Shown here piece by piece: positions 1 to 7,190 of a stretch of DNA of 40,507 bases (positions are counted from its first letter, which is position 1; every line of letters starts with the position of its first letter). The translations under genes and the position numbers were made by a program. The notes beneath the pieces were generated by a model that had not been told where the DNA came from, did no database searches, and worked only from the letters and a program-made list of their open reading frames with translations. The stretch lies in contig JAQGIC010000067.1 in the NCBI GenBank assembly GCA_028288725.1, positions 1-40,507 on the forward strand, read 5' to 3'. This DNA is from Rhodospirillales bacterium (GTDB lineage: Bacteria; Pseudomonadota; Alphaproteobacteria; ATCC43930; CGMCC-115725).

Positions 1-141
1 GCGGGTCTTCGCACCCTCCCGCCGATGGCTCTGCAGTTCGAGCGGCTGATAAACGTCCTTCGCGAGAAGGCGCCTGCTGCCAAGTTGGCCTTCAACAGCC
101 AGCCCGATGATTCCGATATCGCCGCGATGCGGTGGCTGTGA
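1..141 (+). CDS. C-terminal 46 residues of an unidentified protein (partial)
   Basis: An open frame enters from the left window edge and stops with TGA at 139-141, giving 46 residues. The composition is protein-like (LRTLPPMALQFERLINVLRE near the start, then a hydrophilic tail ending IAAMRWL) and differs from the arginine-rich shadow frames nearby. No family is recognised from so short a tail. It converges on the HARP-like gene on the other strand, whose stop is at 204. It could be a chance open frame; more sequence to the left would decide. Confidence 0.4.
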   Translation, partial: AGLRTLPPMALQFERLINVLREKAPAAKLAFNSQPDDSDIAAMRWL

Positions 142-203
142 GTTTCGCAGAAGACGCCTGAGAACGATTGACCGGGCGGAACGCAGCCCTGTGGACCGGT
201 CGC

Positions 204-1100
204 CTACGGCGATGGTTCTCGTCTGGTCGCCGCAGCGCGCTCGATGGACCGAGCTTTGCGACGCTCGCGACGAAGCTCAACGAGCGTCGGCGCCCACCAG
301 CCGCGTGAAATCTCGACCTCGGTCGGGGACTGCCGTGATGGCCAGGTCTGCACCAATTCATCGTGGCTCGGCCTGCGCCATGTTGCCCAAACGAGGGGGC
401 TGTTTCGCGTTGAGACGCCCGGATAGTGACGCTGCGCCAATTCGGCCTCGACCAGTTCGCCCGCAATATCGGTCACGATGATCGAGCCGATCATCGTCAT
501 CACCACGGCATCGAACGGCGGCAAAGCGTCCGCGGGGACCGGGTAACGACGTTTGCGCCGCTCCCGAGCATCCTCGCGAGCAATGGCCCACTCCGTCGAT
601 CCACGCTTGGCGTCACGCCGCGTCTTCCGCTGTTCCGGCTCATTCCGAACGGCGGCGGCTTCGATCGTCGGCCATCGACGCCGTAGATCTTCCCAGGATC
701 GAAACGGTACGCGCCATATTCGTTTGTCGCTATCCCACCACGCCCATGGCACCTCTCGTAACTCCGCCTGGATGGTCCGGGAAAACGGCGTCCGGATCTC
801 GAAGCCGTCACTGACAGTCAGATATTTGCTTTGGATGGGGTCGAACGCGAAGGCATCTCGACCACGTTGATCGGCATAGACCAAAACGCCAGACAGTTCG
901 CGACCGAGCCAGCGATCGAGGCGCCGTTCGGCTGTTTTACCCGGAACGACCCAGGCGCGAAGGTCGTCACTCCAGCGCGCCCGAGGAAACGCTTGGCGGA
1001 AGCGCTCGACTGTCAAACGATCATAGGGGAATGCGGCGATGGCTCCCGCCTGCCCGTCGGTGGCGCGAATTTCCGTTCTGATCTCTCCAGCTGTCGTCAT
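204..1100 (-). CDS. HARP-like domain protein, function unknown
   Basis: A protein of 298 residues. Two modules resemble the HARP fold repeats of SMARCAL1-type proteins: residues about 22-68 (YDRLTVERFRQAFPRARW, then AWVVPG) and about 92-150 (SRTIQAELREVPWAWWD, then RIWRVPFRSW). Both share a short helix, a Trp-rich strand pair and a WxVP or WRVP core. In SMARCAL1, HARP domains drive annealing of single-stranded DNA, but no helicase domain is present here. The C-terminal half is basic and unassigned. ATG at 1100 is chosen over the upstream TTG (1103) because GGAG lies just before it. The DUF1488 gene ends 38 bases upstream, so the two are probably cotranscribed, beside an end-joining ligase. 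A DNA-annealing or repair role is inference. Confidence 0.6.
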   Translation of the reverse strand: MTTAGEIRTEIRATDGQAGAIAAFPYDRLTVERFRQAFPRARWSDDLRAWVVPGKTAERRLDRWLGRELSGVLVYADQRGRDAFAFDPIQSKYLTVSDGFEIRTPFSRTIQAELREVPWAWWDSDKRIWRVPFRSWEDLRRRWPTIEAAAVRNEPEQRKTRRDAKRGSTEWAIAREDARERRKRRYPVPADALPPFDAVVMTMIGSIIVTDIAGELVEAELAQRHYPGVSTRNSPLVWATWRRPSHDELVQTWPSRQSPTEVEISRGWWAPTLVELRRERRKARSIERAAATRREPSP

Positions 1101-1138
1101 CAAACTCCGAGGCCTCGTTCCATCGTGGCCGAGCGCAC

Positions 1139-1468
1139 CTAACGGACGTCGTCGGGACCAATTACGAGGCGGCGGTCGTTCACACGGCCTGCGGTTATCA
1201 GCCCATGGACACTTTGCTCGATGGAATATCGATAGGTCTCGAAGGCGGCCAGTTTCGCTTCGGCGTCGTCACCGATGAGCCCAAAGCGGTGCTGTAGCGC
1301 GCCAGTGGTCAGGACGCATTCAACAGGCTGTTGATCGACGATGGCCTGGAATTCCACCCCGGCTTCGGTCGCTTGAGGGGCCTGTGCCAGGAAGCGAATA
1401 CTGGTGGATGCGTCGCCATCGCGGCGATCCCGAAATTCGCTGCCACCGCTCACCGCCGTTTCGGTCAT
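1139..1468 (-). CDS. DUF1488 family protein
   Basis: A 109-residue protein. It carries the DUF1488 pattern: an opening strand (VEFQAIVDQQPVECVLTT), a helix of the form ALQHRFG, then KLAAFETYRYSIEQ and an aliphatic C-terminal strand ending VIGPDDVR. DUF1488 proteins are small, cytosolic and of unknown function, often near stress genes in Alphaproteobacteria. ATG at 1468 is preferred to 1516 because the strand reads GAGGAAACAGGAC just upstream, a good ribosome binding site, and the extra 16 residues look non-coding. It lies directly upstream of the HARP-like gene in the same direction. The 290 bases between this start and the ligase stop at 1760 hold no gene I can support. Confidence 0.7.
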   Translation of the reverse strand: MTETAVSGGSEFRDRRDGDASTSIRFLAQAPQATEAGVEFQAIVDQQPVECVLTTGALQHRFGLIGDDAEAKLAAFETYRYSIEQSVHGLITAGRVNDRRLVIGPDDVR

Positions 1469-1759
1469 GTCCTGTTTCCTCGCTGCGCAGCCTGCCGATT
1501 TGAAGCGATACGCCATGATTTAGCCGACGCAATTCAACACGGAATCTGGTCCAGTGTTCCGGCCGCCACGCCACGGGTCCGACGGAGCCGTAAGGCCCGG
1601 GAACTGTTCACGTTCGGGCTCCTGATTGGAGCAGTTCCCGACATTTGGACATCGAACGGCGTGCCGACCCGCGGAAAGAACCCGACGAAGCCGCCACGCG
1701 GCTGGTGAGGCACTTCCCTGCAGCATCCCCAAGGGATGGCGCAACGCGCTGGCCTGGGA

Positions 1760-2809
1760 TCACCGCCTGACGCCGACCTCCGCTGGGGGCGGCGTCATCT
1801 GTTCCATGGTGCATTGCTTGGGCGCCTTGTCCGGCCGCCAGCGCAGTAGCTTGGTGCCGTGTCGAAAACGATCGCCCGTCACATGGTCGAACCGGACCTC
1901 GACCACCAGCTCTGGCCGCAACGGCTCCCATTCACCGCTTCGCTCGGTGCTCCAGCGGCTCGGGCCACCAGGCGCTTTGCCGGAGAAACCCGGTGCCTTT
2001 CGCAGGGCTTCAAGGCGCTTCGTCAGTTCCGGGCGCTCGTCATCCGTAATGGTCGATGTGAAGCCGACATGGTTCAGCTTCCCGTCGTCATCGTAAAGGC
2101 CCAGCAAAAGCGATCCGACCTCCCGGCTCTTGCTCTCGTAGCGAAACCCGCCGACGACACAGTCCGCCGTCCGGAGCCGCTTCACCTTGATCATCGCCCG
2201 TTCGCCGCACTGGTAGCCGCCATCGAGCCGCTTCGCGACGACACCATCGGTGGCCCCTTCGCCGAAATCGTCGAGCCAGCGTTTCGCCTGATCGAGGTCG
2301 CGCGTGAACGGCGAGATGATCAGCCGCCCGGGCATGGCATGCTTTTTCCCAAAGGCATCCAGAGCTTTCCGACGCGCTGTCAGCGGCTCATCCAGAAACT
2401 GCTTGCCATCGGGTGTGACCAGCATGTCGAACAGCACCAGCCGCGCGGGCGTTTCGTTGGAAAGCTTCAGGATGCGGCTCGCTGCCGGATGCAGCCTCAT
2501 CTGCAGCGCATCGAACGACAGATGTCCCTCGATCTCGATCACCAGTTCCCCGTCGATGACGAAACGCTCGACAGGCAGCTCGGCCAGCATAGCGACGACT
2601 TCAGGGAAGAAGCGGCCCAACGGCTTGCCCGATTTTGCCCGGAGGTCGACATCACCGCCGGATTTGAAGGCAAGGCATCGGAAACCATCCCACTTCGGTT
2701 CGTACTGCCATGCATCGGGATCGTCAGGCAGCGACTCTGCCGATTTCGCCTCCATCGGTTCCGTCGTCAACGGGAGGTCGAAGGCTGGATCCTCTGGCGC
2801 CGCGGTCAT
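1760..2809 (-). CDS. ATP-dependent DNA ligase (LigD-ligase/LigC type, NHEJ)
   Basis: A 349-residue ligase. The adenylation motif is YEPKWDGFR with the nucleotidyl lysine K39; motif III DGELV is at 86-90, motif IV DGVVAKR at 188-194 and motif V MIKVKR at 206-211, followed by an OB-fold domain (about 215-335) ending in RPELVVEVRFDHVTGDRFRH. This is the domain content of the stand-alone ligase of bacterial non-homologous end joining; it would seal DNA ends using ATP. ATG at 2809 overlaps the TGA of the upstream polymerase remnant (ATGA), so translation is probably coupled. No Ku gene is visible in the window; it may lie to the left. The in-frame extension to 3130 is a shadow of the upstream gene and is not included. 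Confidence 0.88.
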   Translation of the reverse strand: MTAAPEDPAFDLPLTTEPMEAKSAESLPDDPDAWQYEPKWDGFRCLAFKSGGDVDLRAKSGKPLGRFFPEVVAMLAELPVERFVIDGELVIEIEGHLSFDALQMRLHPAASRILKLSNETPARLVLFDMLVTPDGKQFLDEPLTARRKALDAFGKKHAMPGRLIISPFTRDLDQAKRWLDDFGEGATDGVVAKRLDGGYQCGERAMIKVKRLRTADCVVGGFRYESKSREVGSLLLGLYDDDGKLNHVGFTSTITDDERPELTKRLEALRKAPGFSGKAPGGPSRWSTERSGEWEPLRPELVVEVRFDHVTGDRFRHGTKLLRWRPDKAPKQCTMEQMTPPPAEVGVRR

Positions 2810-3189
2810 GGCTTGGACGCCTTCAGGCGCTTGATGGCATCCGCCAAGGGACGTTCGCCATCGCAGTAATCGACCCGGGCCTTCGATTTCGCGAGCAAGC
2901 CCGGCACCGACGCGATGGTGAACCGCTTCGGGTCCAGGCTGGCGGTGACCTGAGACCAGACCAGCGGCATCGACGCCGTGGCGCCCGGCCGCGCGCGTGG
3001 CGACAGCGGGGCTACCGCCGTCGACATCCGGTCGTTGCGCAGGTAGTCGAGGGAAACGACATAGCGATCCGGTGCGTCCTTCGACATCCGCCGACAGACC
3101 TCGGCGGCGAACTCCTTGGCCTCGGGCCAATCGAGCTTACTGCGTTTCGACAGCGCCAAGGAAACCTCCCACCCGCCGATAGGCCGCAC
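2806..3189 (-). pseudogene. LigD polymerase (PrimPol) domain, C-terminal remnant
   Basis: 127 codons match the C-terminal third of LigD polymerase domains: SKLDWPEAKEFAAEVC, DYLRNDRMSTAVAPLSPRAR, SMPLVW and ERPLADAIKRL. The usual N-terminal part, including the paired catalytic aspartates, is missing. The frame opens about where the GGKG motif should be (it reads IGGWEV). There is also an internal loss: RYVV runs straight into S-LDYLRND, where relatives known to me have about 12 more residues ending in GRIF. It cannot be an active polymerase. It may persist because its end is coupled (ATGA) to ligase translation. The first codon shown is a GTG without a clear ribosome binding site. Confidence 0.75.
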
Positions 3190-3349
3190 GGTACAACAGT
3201 CAGCTGTGCCGGAGGTTCGATCCTGACGACGGTGGTCTTATGGCCCGTAGCCTGGTTTGCGCGCGATGACGACCCGGTCCTTGTTCTTCGGGAGGTCCTG
3301 AACGCGTCGGATCTATGCTCATGCATTTTTCCTTATCGGGAGGCGGCGG

Positions 3350-3556
3350 CTAGGCGTGCAGCTTGTTTTGCAGCTCGATCTTCCCGGCCAATGCCTCGTG
3401 CTGGTGATCGTGAACCAGCTGCGACAGCGACTGGTCATCCATCGCCGCGAGCGCATCGGTTAGCGTCGCGTGGTCCGGCTGACCCGACGCAAAAGCAGGC
3501 CCGTAGATCCTGCGAAGCGTCGAAACGAGCGTGTTGCCGTATGTGGCATCCGCGCT
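3350..3556 (-). pseudogene. Frameshifted second repeat of the small protein at 3555-3791
   Basis: The encoded segment (TLVSTLRRIYGPAFASGQ, then LTDALAAMDDQSLSQLVHDH) is clearly paralogous to the protein just upstream (VGTLRSVYGPMFASGFGD). It begins in the next frame at the upstream stop codon and has no usable ATG, GTG or TTG with a ribosome binding site. The upstream protein and this segment were therefore probably one two-repeat protein that a single-base indel split near 3555. A programmed frameshift is less likely, since no slippery heptamer is evident. It ends in KIELQNKLHA. Function is unknown. Confidence 0.55.
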
Positions 3557-3791
3557 ACGCCAGCCTATCCGACAACTCGCCCTTGTAGTAATCCGCGCGC
3601 AACTCGGCGAGCGACTCATGGTCAGGTGCTTGGGCTAGGACCTTGTCCAAAGTGTCCGTATCCCCGAAACCGCTGGCAAACATCGGACCGTAGACGCTCC
3701 GAAGAGTGCCGACAGACACGCTGCCGTGCTTCAGGCCGATCTCTTCATTCTCGTCGTGAACCTGTTCGTCGAGAGCCGGGGGAGTGGTCAT
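3555..3791 (-). CDS. Small acidic protein of unknown function (first repeat)
   Basis: A 78-residue acidic protein with no family I recognise. Its core (TLRSVYGPMFASGFGDTDTL) recurs in the downstream frameshifted segment, so the repeat unit is about 50 residues. No signal peptide or membrane segment is seen. ATG at 3791 is supported by AGGA four bases upstream, though that site is inside a hairpin (3796-3811). It lies among stress-type genes and could belong to the same response, which is inference only. Confidence 0.6.
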   Translation of the reverse strand: MTTPPALDEQVHDENEEIGLKHGSVSVGTLRSVYGPMFASGFGDTDTLDKVLAQAPDHESLAELRADYYKGELSDRLA

Positions 3792-3795
3792 TTGA

Positions 3796-3811
3796 TCCTC
3801 GCTTTCGAGGA
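3796..3811 (-). promoter_or_regulatory. Hairpin covering the ribosome binding site of the 3555-3791 gene
   Basis: On the minus strand TCCTCG, a four-base AAAG loop and CGAGGA form a six-pair stem. The AGGA of this stem is the ribosome binding site, four bases before the ATG at 3791. Initiation would need the stem to open, so translation could respond to temperature or a binding factor. The pairing is seen; regulation is inferred. Confidence 0.45.
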
Positions 3812-3885
3812 CTGAACACCCGGTGCCTTTGCGGGTTCAAATGGTCGACAATCCGGCATGATGGTTGCCGCGAGACAGCCGATCC

Positions 3886-3910
3886 GGAACGAAGGGACGC
3901 GGCCCGGGTT
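3886..3910 (+). promoter_or_regulatory. Possible EcfG-type general stress promoter
   Basis: GGAAC at 3886-3890 is followed by 16 bases and GGTT at 3907-3910. This fits the alphaproteobacterial general stress sigma (EcfG) pattern GGAAC-N16/17-CGTT except for the first base of the -10 element. It points at the DUF3606 gene about 115 bases downstream. A second such match lies at 5378-5403. Confidence 0.4.
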
Positions 3911-4024
3911 GCGATGAGATGACAAATTTCTCGAAGCTGCCGCACCAAGCCGAAGCTGCGGTGGTGGCAGCAAGGATGCCGGGCGTGGCGCTTGAACGGC
4001 TCGTGACACAAAAGGAGACAGGCC

Positions 4025-4222
4025 ATGGTTCGGCACAATGAAGCTATCCCAGCCGATGACCGTCAGGTCACTGGCGATGAGCCCTATAAGGTCCAAGAGT
4101 TGGCGAAACGCCACGGGCTGACGACCGAAGAGGCACGCGACCTGATGAAGGAATATGGCACCGATCGGAACACGCTTGATCGTGCTGCCGAACAGATGCA
4201 CCGCTCAGTCGTTGCGCGCTGA
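4025..4222 (+). CDS. DUF3606-like small protein
   Basis: A 65-residue protein whose core, YKVQELAKRHGLTTEEARDL followed by MKEYGTDRNTLDRAAEQM, matches the helix-turn-helix-like shape of DUF3606 proteins (a Tyr/Trp-led helix, a Gly-Leu turn and a second helix with Gly). These are small cytosolic proteins common in Rhizobiales and relatives, of unknown function and often in general-stress regulons. ATG at 4025 is preceded by AAAGGAGACAGGCC, a strong ribosome binding site. It stands alone between a possible EcfG promoter and a palindrome that ends the hsp20 gene. The 250 bases after it hold no gene I can support. Confidence 0.7.
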   Translation: MVRHNEAIPADDRQVTGDEPYKVQELAKRHGLTTEEARDLMKEYGTDRNTLDRAAEQMHRSVVAR

Positions 4223-4430
4223 GCCGAAGCTGAGCTGGCAGCGTTCCATTTCGACCCCGAGCGAGCCAACTGTAACCGCCGTCGAGTGATCTATGAATCC
4301 GGTTGACCGGAGGCGTACAGCATAACCGACCGTCGAGATGGGATGATGCGGCGCCTAACCATGCCGCCGCCCATGAGACCTCGACCGAAGTCCACGGGCA
4401 TTCGGACGAGGCTCACAAGCGCGACAAAGC

Positions 4431-4456
4431 GACGTCGCCCGAATTCGGGCGACGTC
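4431..4456 (-). terminator. Perfect 26-base palindrome, likely hsp20 terminator
   Basis: The arms GACGTCGCCCGAA and TTCGGGCGACGTC form a perfect 13-base palindrome. On the minus strand it begins 16 bases after the hsp20 stop and is followed by GCTTTGTC, a weak T tract. It contains an EcoRI-type GAATTC centre by chance. It may act in both directions. Confidence 0.5.
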
Positions 4457-4472
4457 TCAAAAGGCTGGTGCG

Positions 4473-4928
4473 TCAGGCAGCATCCTGCTCGATCATCTTC
4501 GGTTTCGGTGCGCTGCCGTTGATCTGGATGGTCCGGGGCTTCATCGCCTCAGGCACCTCGCGCCTCAGTTCGATGGACAGCAGGCCGTTCTCCAGAGTCG
4601 CGCCGGTCACCTGGATATGCTCGGCGATTTCGAAGCGGCGTTCGAAGCCTCGGCTGGCGATTCCCTGATGCAGGTATTGCGTGCCTTCCTTCGGCTGGCG
4701 CTTGCCCGCAACCAGCAACCGGTTCGGCTGAGCCGTGATAGTAATGTCATCGAGCTCGAAGCCAGCCACCGCCAGCGTGATGCGGTAGGTCTGCTCGCCG
4801 GTCTTCTCGATGTTGTACGGCGGGTAGTTGTCGAGCGGAGCCGAATGCAGAGAGTCTTGCAACAAATTCAGCACGCGGTCGAAGCCAACGGCCGAACGAT
4901 AGAGCGGGGCGAAATCGAGAACACTCAT
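4473..4928 (-). CDS. Small heat-shock protein, Hsp20/alpha-crystallin family
   Basis: A 151-residue holdase chaperone (IbpA/HspA-like) that would bind unfolding proteins in the cytoplasm. The N-terminus MSVLDFAPLYRSAVGFDRVL is typical of class A alphaproteobacterial Hsp20. The alpha-crystallin domain runs from about residue 33 (YPPYNIEK) to about 130, with AVAGF and the closing strand ENGLLSIEL. The C-terminal IxI-type anchor reads TIQING. ATG at 4928 is preferred to 4937 because AGGAGG lies nine bases before the first and directly abuts the second. A sigma-32-type promoter (5020-5048) and a ROSE-like hairpin on the ribosome binding site precede it. Confidence 0.92.
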   Translation of the reverse strand: MSVLDFAPLYRSAVGFDRVLNLLQDSLHSAPLDNYPPYNIEKTGEQTYRITLAVAGFELDDITITAQPNRLLVAGKRQPKEGTQYLHQGIASRGFERRFEIAEHIQVTGATLENGLLSIELRREVPEAMKPRTIQINGSAPKPKMIEQDAA

Positions 4929-5013
4929 GATCCACATCCTCCTGAGAGCAACATGAAAACAGCGGTTTATCCGCCGTGCTGAAATTGCCGAACCCCATCC
5001 TGGGCATCCGACA
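4929..5013 (-). promoter_or_regulatory. ROSE-like RNA thermometer in the hsp20 leader
   Basis: The leader from the predicted start point to the ATG is about 85 bases. Just before the gene the strand reads TTGCT (4951-4947), a CTC loop and AGGAGG (4943-4938). Pairing of TTGCT with AGGA, leaving the G unpaired, is the signature of the final hairpin of ROSE thermometers (U-U/C-G-C-U against the SD). Heat would open it and allow translation. The leader also contains CGGCGGATAAACCGCTG, which can form a further stem. Confidence 0.65.
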
Positions 5014-5019
5014 ACAGCG

Positions 5020-5048
5020 ATTTAGGAAGGGATTTTTCCGCGTTCAAG
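5020..5048 (-). promoter_or_regulatory. Sigma-32 (RpoH) type promoter for hsp20
   Basis: On the minus strand CTTGAA begins at 5048. CTTG is followed by 18 bases and then CCTAAAT (5026-5020). This fits the alphaproteobacterial RpoH pattern CTTG-N17/18-CYTATNT with one mismatch. The start point would be near 5013. Confidence 0.6.
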
Positions 5049-5377
5049 AAGGCGAAATTACGTCTCGCGCAATTTTCCGCTATGAATTTGAGGCGCGCGC
5101 GCCGAACCGGAACGGCGCTGCCATCGGCGTGGAACACCAGTTGATCGGCAAGATGATGTCCGCTGTCTCCGCATCGACTGTAAGGGGCACCAGACAGTTC
5201 TCGTCCAAACAACGGCGGTCGTCGTTAGCCCGCCCTGATTCGGCCCGAAGTGCGGTCGCAGATCGGCGTGGCAAGCTCCTGATCTCAACGAAACCGTAGG
5301 TTAGCTCACAGCGCCTAGTACAATGGACGTCGCATCGACCGATTCGCCCTCGGCCTCCCTTCACCAACTACAAATCT
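5049..5377. other. Gene-free stretch between hsp20 and the DUF2934 gene
   Basis: No frame here looks coding: all are short, arginine-rich and lack ribosome binding sites. The stretch is lower in GC than the rest of the window, consistent with accessory DNA. Apart from the hsp20 promoter on its left and the EcfG-like promoter on its right, I see no repeat, RNA gene or terminator. Confidence 0.5.
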
Positions 5378-5403
5378 GGAACGAAAAAGACGGGCGTCTG
5401 GTT
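5378..5403 (+). promoter_or_regulatory. Possible EcfG-type general stress promoter
   Basis: GGAAC (5378-5382), a 17-base spacer and GGTT (5400-5403) match the EcfG pattern with the same first-base change in the -10 element as the site at 3886. It would start transcription near 5411, about 80 bases before the DUF2934 start codon. Confidence 0.4.
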
Positions 5404-5489
5404 GGATGTGGGACTGCAATATTCTATCGCCGAGAGTTGACGATACAATGATCCCGTCCATCCGGCAGAGTGCCAAGAGGAGTGTCGAA

Positions 5490-5939
5490 GTGGCAGAGCG
5501 CCTGGTTGACGTGTTGGATAGAAATGGAACGGTCCTCCACACTTACCCAGTCACCCTCGAGGACGATGCTGGCGATGAGGCCCGGTACGAAGCGAAAGCA
5601 CTGGAGGCGGCCTCGCATGGGCAGTTGGTCCCAGACGGCGAGTTGGGGGGGCTTACCGCGAGAATGCACGTCAGCCGCGGTGGGCAGCTTGCTCCCTATG
5701 GCGATGATGTAGCCGCAGATTCGGAAACGAAGGTTGGCCTGGAGCAGGCCATCCGCGAACGCGCCTATCTACTTTGGGAACAAGACGGCAGCCAAGAAGG
5801 ACGTGCCGAGGAATACTGGCATCGCGCTCTGGACCAGCATCTTCGCGAACGGGCATACCTGCTGTGGCAGCAAGAGGGAAGCCCCGAAGGTCGTGCCGAC
5901 GAGTACTGGCGCCGCATCCGTGATTTCGAGGCTTACTGA
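5490..5939 (+). CDS. Protein with two DUF2934 repeats
   Basis: A 149-residue protein ending in two DUF2934 units: residues 88-113 and 118-143, each of the form RERAYLLWEQDGSQEGRAEE followed by YW. DUF2934 is a short motif of unknown function found in small alphaproteobacterial proteins, often near stress genes. The N-terminal part (about 1-60) resembles the ending of small stress proteins with a TYPVTLEDD strand but is not assigned to a family. GTG at 5490 is chosen because AGAGGAG lies seven bases before it; ATG at 5451 and 5406 lack such a site. An EcfG-like promoter lies upstream and the sensor kinase follows after 47 bases. Confidence 0.75.
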   Translation: MAERLVDVLDRNGTVLHTYPVTLEDDAGDEARYEAKALEAASHGQLVPDGELGGLTARMHVSRGGQLAPYGDDVAADSETKVGLEQAIRERAYLLWEQDGSQEGRAEEYWHRALDQHLRERAYLLWQQEGSPEGRADEYWRRIRDFEAY

Positions 5940-5986
5940 GGGCGCTTCCCGGATTTGCAGTTTGGCCGGGTTGGACATTCCGGGGG

Positions 5987-6994
5987 TTGAGGCGGCTCCA
6001 GATCTACAAAGCCGCTGAACGGTCGATTGTGCCGGACGTAGACCAAAGCGTCGCAAGGCTGCGGGGGAGCGAGCCGACGCGAAATCGAAGCGTCCTGTCT
6101 GCCGCCAGGATTGTGGGGAAGCCTTGGAGCGCCTTGTATGGCGAGGGATATGGGGACTGCACAGGCAAGGAGCTTGGCGCGACCATCGTGGATTCAAGCG
6201 ATTTCATCGGCACGTTTAAGATCGACCGCGACGATTCCAACGCCGTCGTCGAGCCTGTTCCAACGTCATCGAGGATGACGATGGGACACCGTCGTACCGT
6301 CTTGTGGCGCTCGTTGACCGGCGCCCATCAGGACGACCAGAGGGAGGAACTCGCGCAGCGCGTCCGGGAGAAGGACGCCCAACTATTCGAGATCCAGCAT
6401 CGGGTCAAAAACAACCTTCAGATGATCACCGCTTTGATGCGGATCGAGGCGCGTAACGCGAAGGGGCTGATGGACGCGGCGCCCTTCGACAGACTGGCGG
6501 GGCGGGTCGAATCAATACAGCTCCTATACGCGTTTATGTCCGACCATGGAAAGTTGGATGAGGTTGATCTCGGGGCTTACCTGAGCGAAATCGCGGCCTC
6601 GGTGCTGCACTCCTTCGCTGTCGAAGGTATCAGGCTCGATCTGAAGGTCGACGTCTATCCGGTCTCGGTGAACGTCGCCATGCCGACCGGGCTTGTCGTC
6701 AATGAACTTCTGACGAACGCGCTCAAACATGCATTCGTGGGCCGTGAAGGAGGCACGATCACCGTGCACAGCTTTTCGGGGCCGCATGGCTGTCGCATCA
6801 TGGTGGCCGATGACGGCGTCGGTCTTCCGGAGGGCGTGGTTTGGCCAAAACGGGGAAAACTCAGCGCATTGATCGTCCAATCCCTTCGCGAAAACGCCGA
6901 GGCGACCCTTACCGTGGAATCCAACCCCGGGCAGGGCATGCGCGTGACGATCGAATTTACCCGCACGGCTGCGGCTCCCGCCGATCCCACGTAA
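5987..6994 (+). CDS. HisKA_2-type sensor histidine kinase with scrambled PAS tail
   Basis: A kinase of 335 residues if the TTG at 5987 is used; the true start is uncertain. The phosphoacceptor segment is EIQHRVKNNLQMITALMRIE with His138, typical of the HisKA_2 family. The ATPase domain follows with the N box NELLTNALKHAF (from residue 239) and DDGVGLP (about 275). It would autophosphorylate and pass phosphate to an unseen response regulator. Residues about 60-90 (YGEGYGDCTGKELGATIV, then FIGTFKIDR) look like a PAS domain. The expected PAS tail (EDDDGTPSYRLVALVD) is present but in the -1 frame at about 6265-6325, so two opposite one-base indels scramble about 24 residues while the frame recovers before the His box. 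No transmembrane segment is seen, so it is probably cytosolic. Confidence 0.75.
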   Translation: MRRLQIYKAAERSIVPDVDQSVARLRGSEPTRNRSVLSAARIVGKPWSALYGEGYGDCTGKELGATIVDSSDFIGTFKIDRDDSNAVVEPVPTSSRMTMGHRRTVLWRSLTGAHQDDQREELAQRVREKDAQLFEIQHRVKNNLQMITALMRIEARNAKGLMDAAPFDRLAGRVESIQLLYAFMSDHGKLDEVDLGAYLSEIAASVLHSFAVEGIRLDLKVDVYPVSVNVAMPTGLVVNELLTNALKHAFVGREGGTITVHSFSGPHGCRIMVADDGVGLPEGVVWPKRGKLSALIVQSLRENAEATLTVESNPGQGMRVTIEFTRTAAAPADPT

Positions 6995-7103
6995 GTTGCT
7001 CGGCCGAGTGTTCCCTGAGCGAGGCTGTAGGGCCCGGCGCCGCAGGAGACCGGTGACTCGGCTGCGGCAGCGGTAGAGCTCCCGCCCGGCATCGCCCGCC
7101 TCA

Positions 7104-7144
7104 TGGCACAACTTCCACACCATGAAGTGTGCCAAATTGTGCCA
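7104..7144. repeat. Three TGGCACA sites beside tRNA-Gly
   Basis: TGGCACA occurs at 7104-7110 on the plus strand and at 7128-7134 and 7138-7144 on the minus strand. The last two are spaced by ten bases, one helical turn, and the outer pair forms an inverted repeat TGGCACAA/TTGTGCCA. They lie 47-87 bases beyond the 3' end of the tRNA. Such clusters are typical of integrase or excisionase arm sites next to a tRNA attachment site, but no integrase gene is visible. Confidence 0.45.
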
Positions 7145-7190
7145 AAAAATGCGAGAGGAACGGCCTATTTTCGTCTAAGTCATTGATCGT

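Noticed and set aside
3200-3322. 40-codon ORF on the minus strand with AAGGA upstream
   Set aside because: A good ribosome binding site, but the residues (many Arg, Pro, Ser) match nothing and the other frames look equally plausible.
4303-4668. 121-codon frame on the plus strand running into hsp20
   Set aside because: The hydrophilic first part has no family and the rest is antisense to hsp20.
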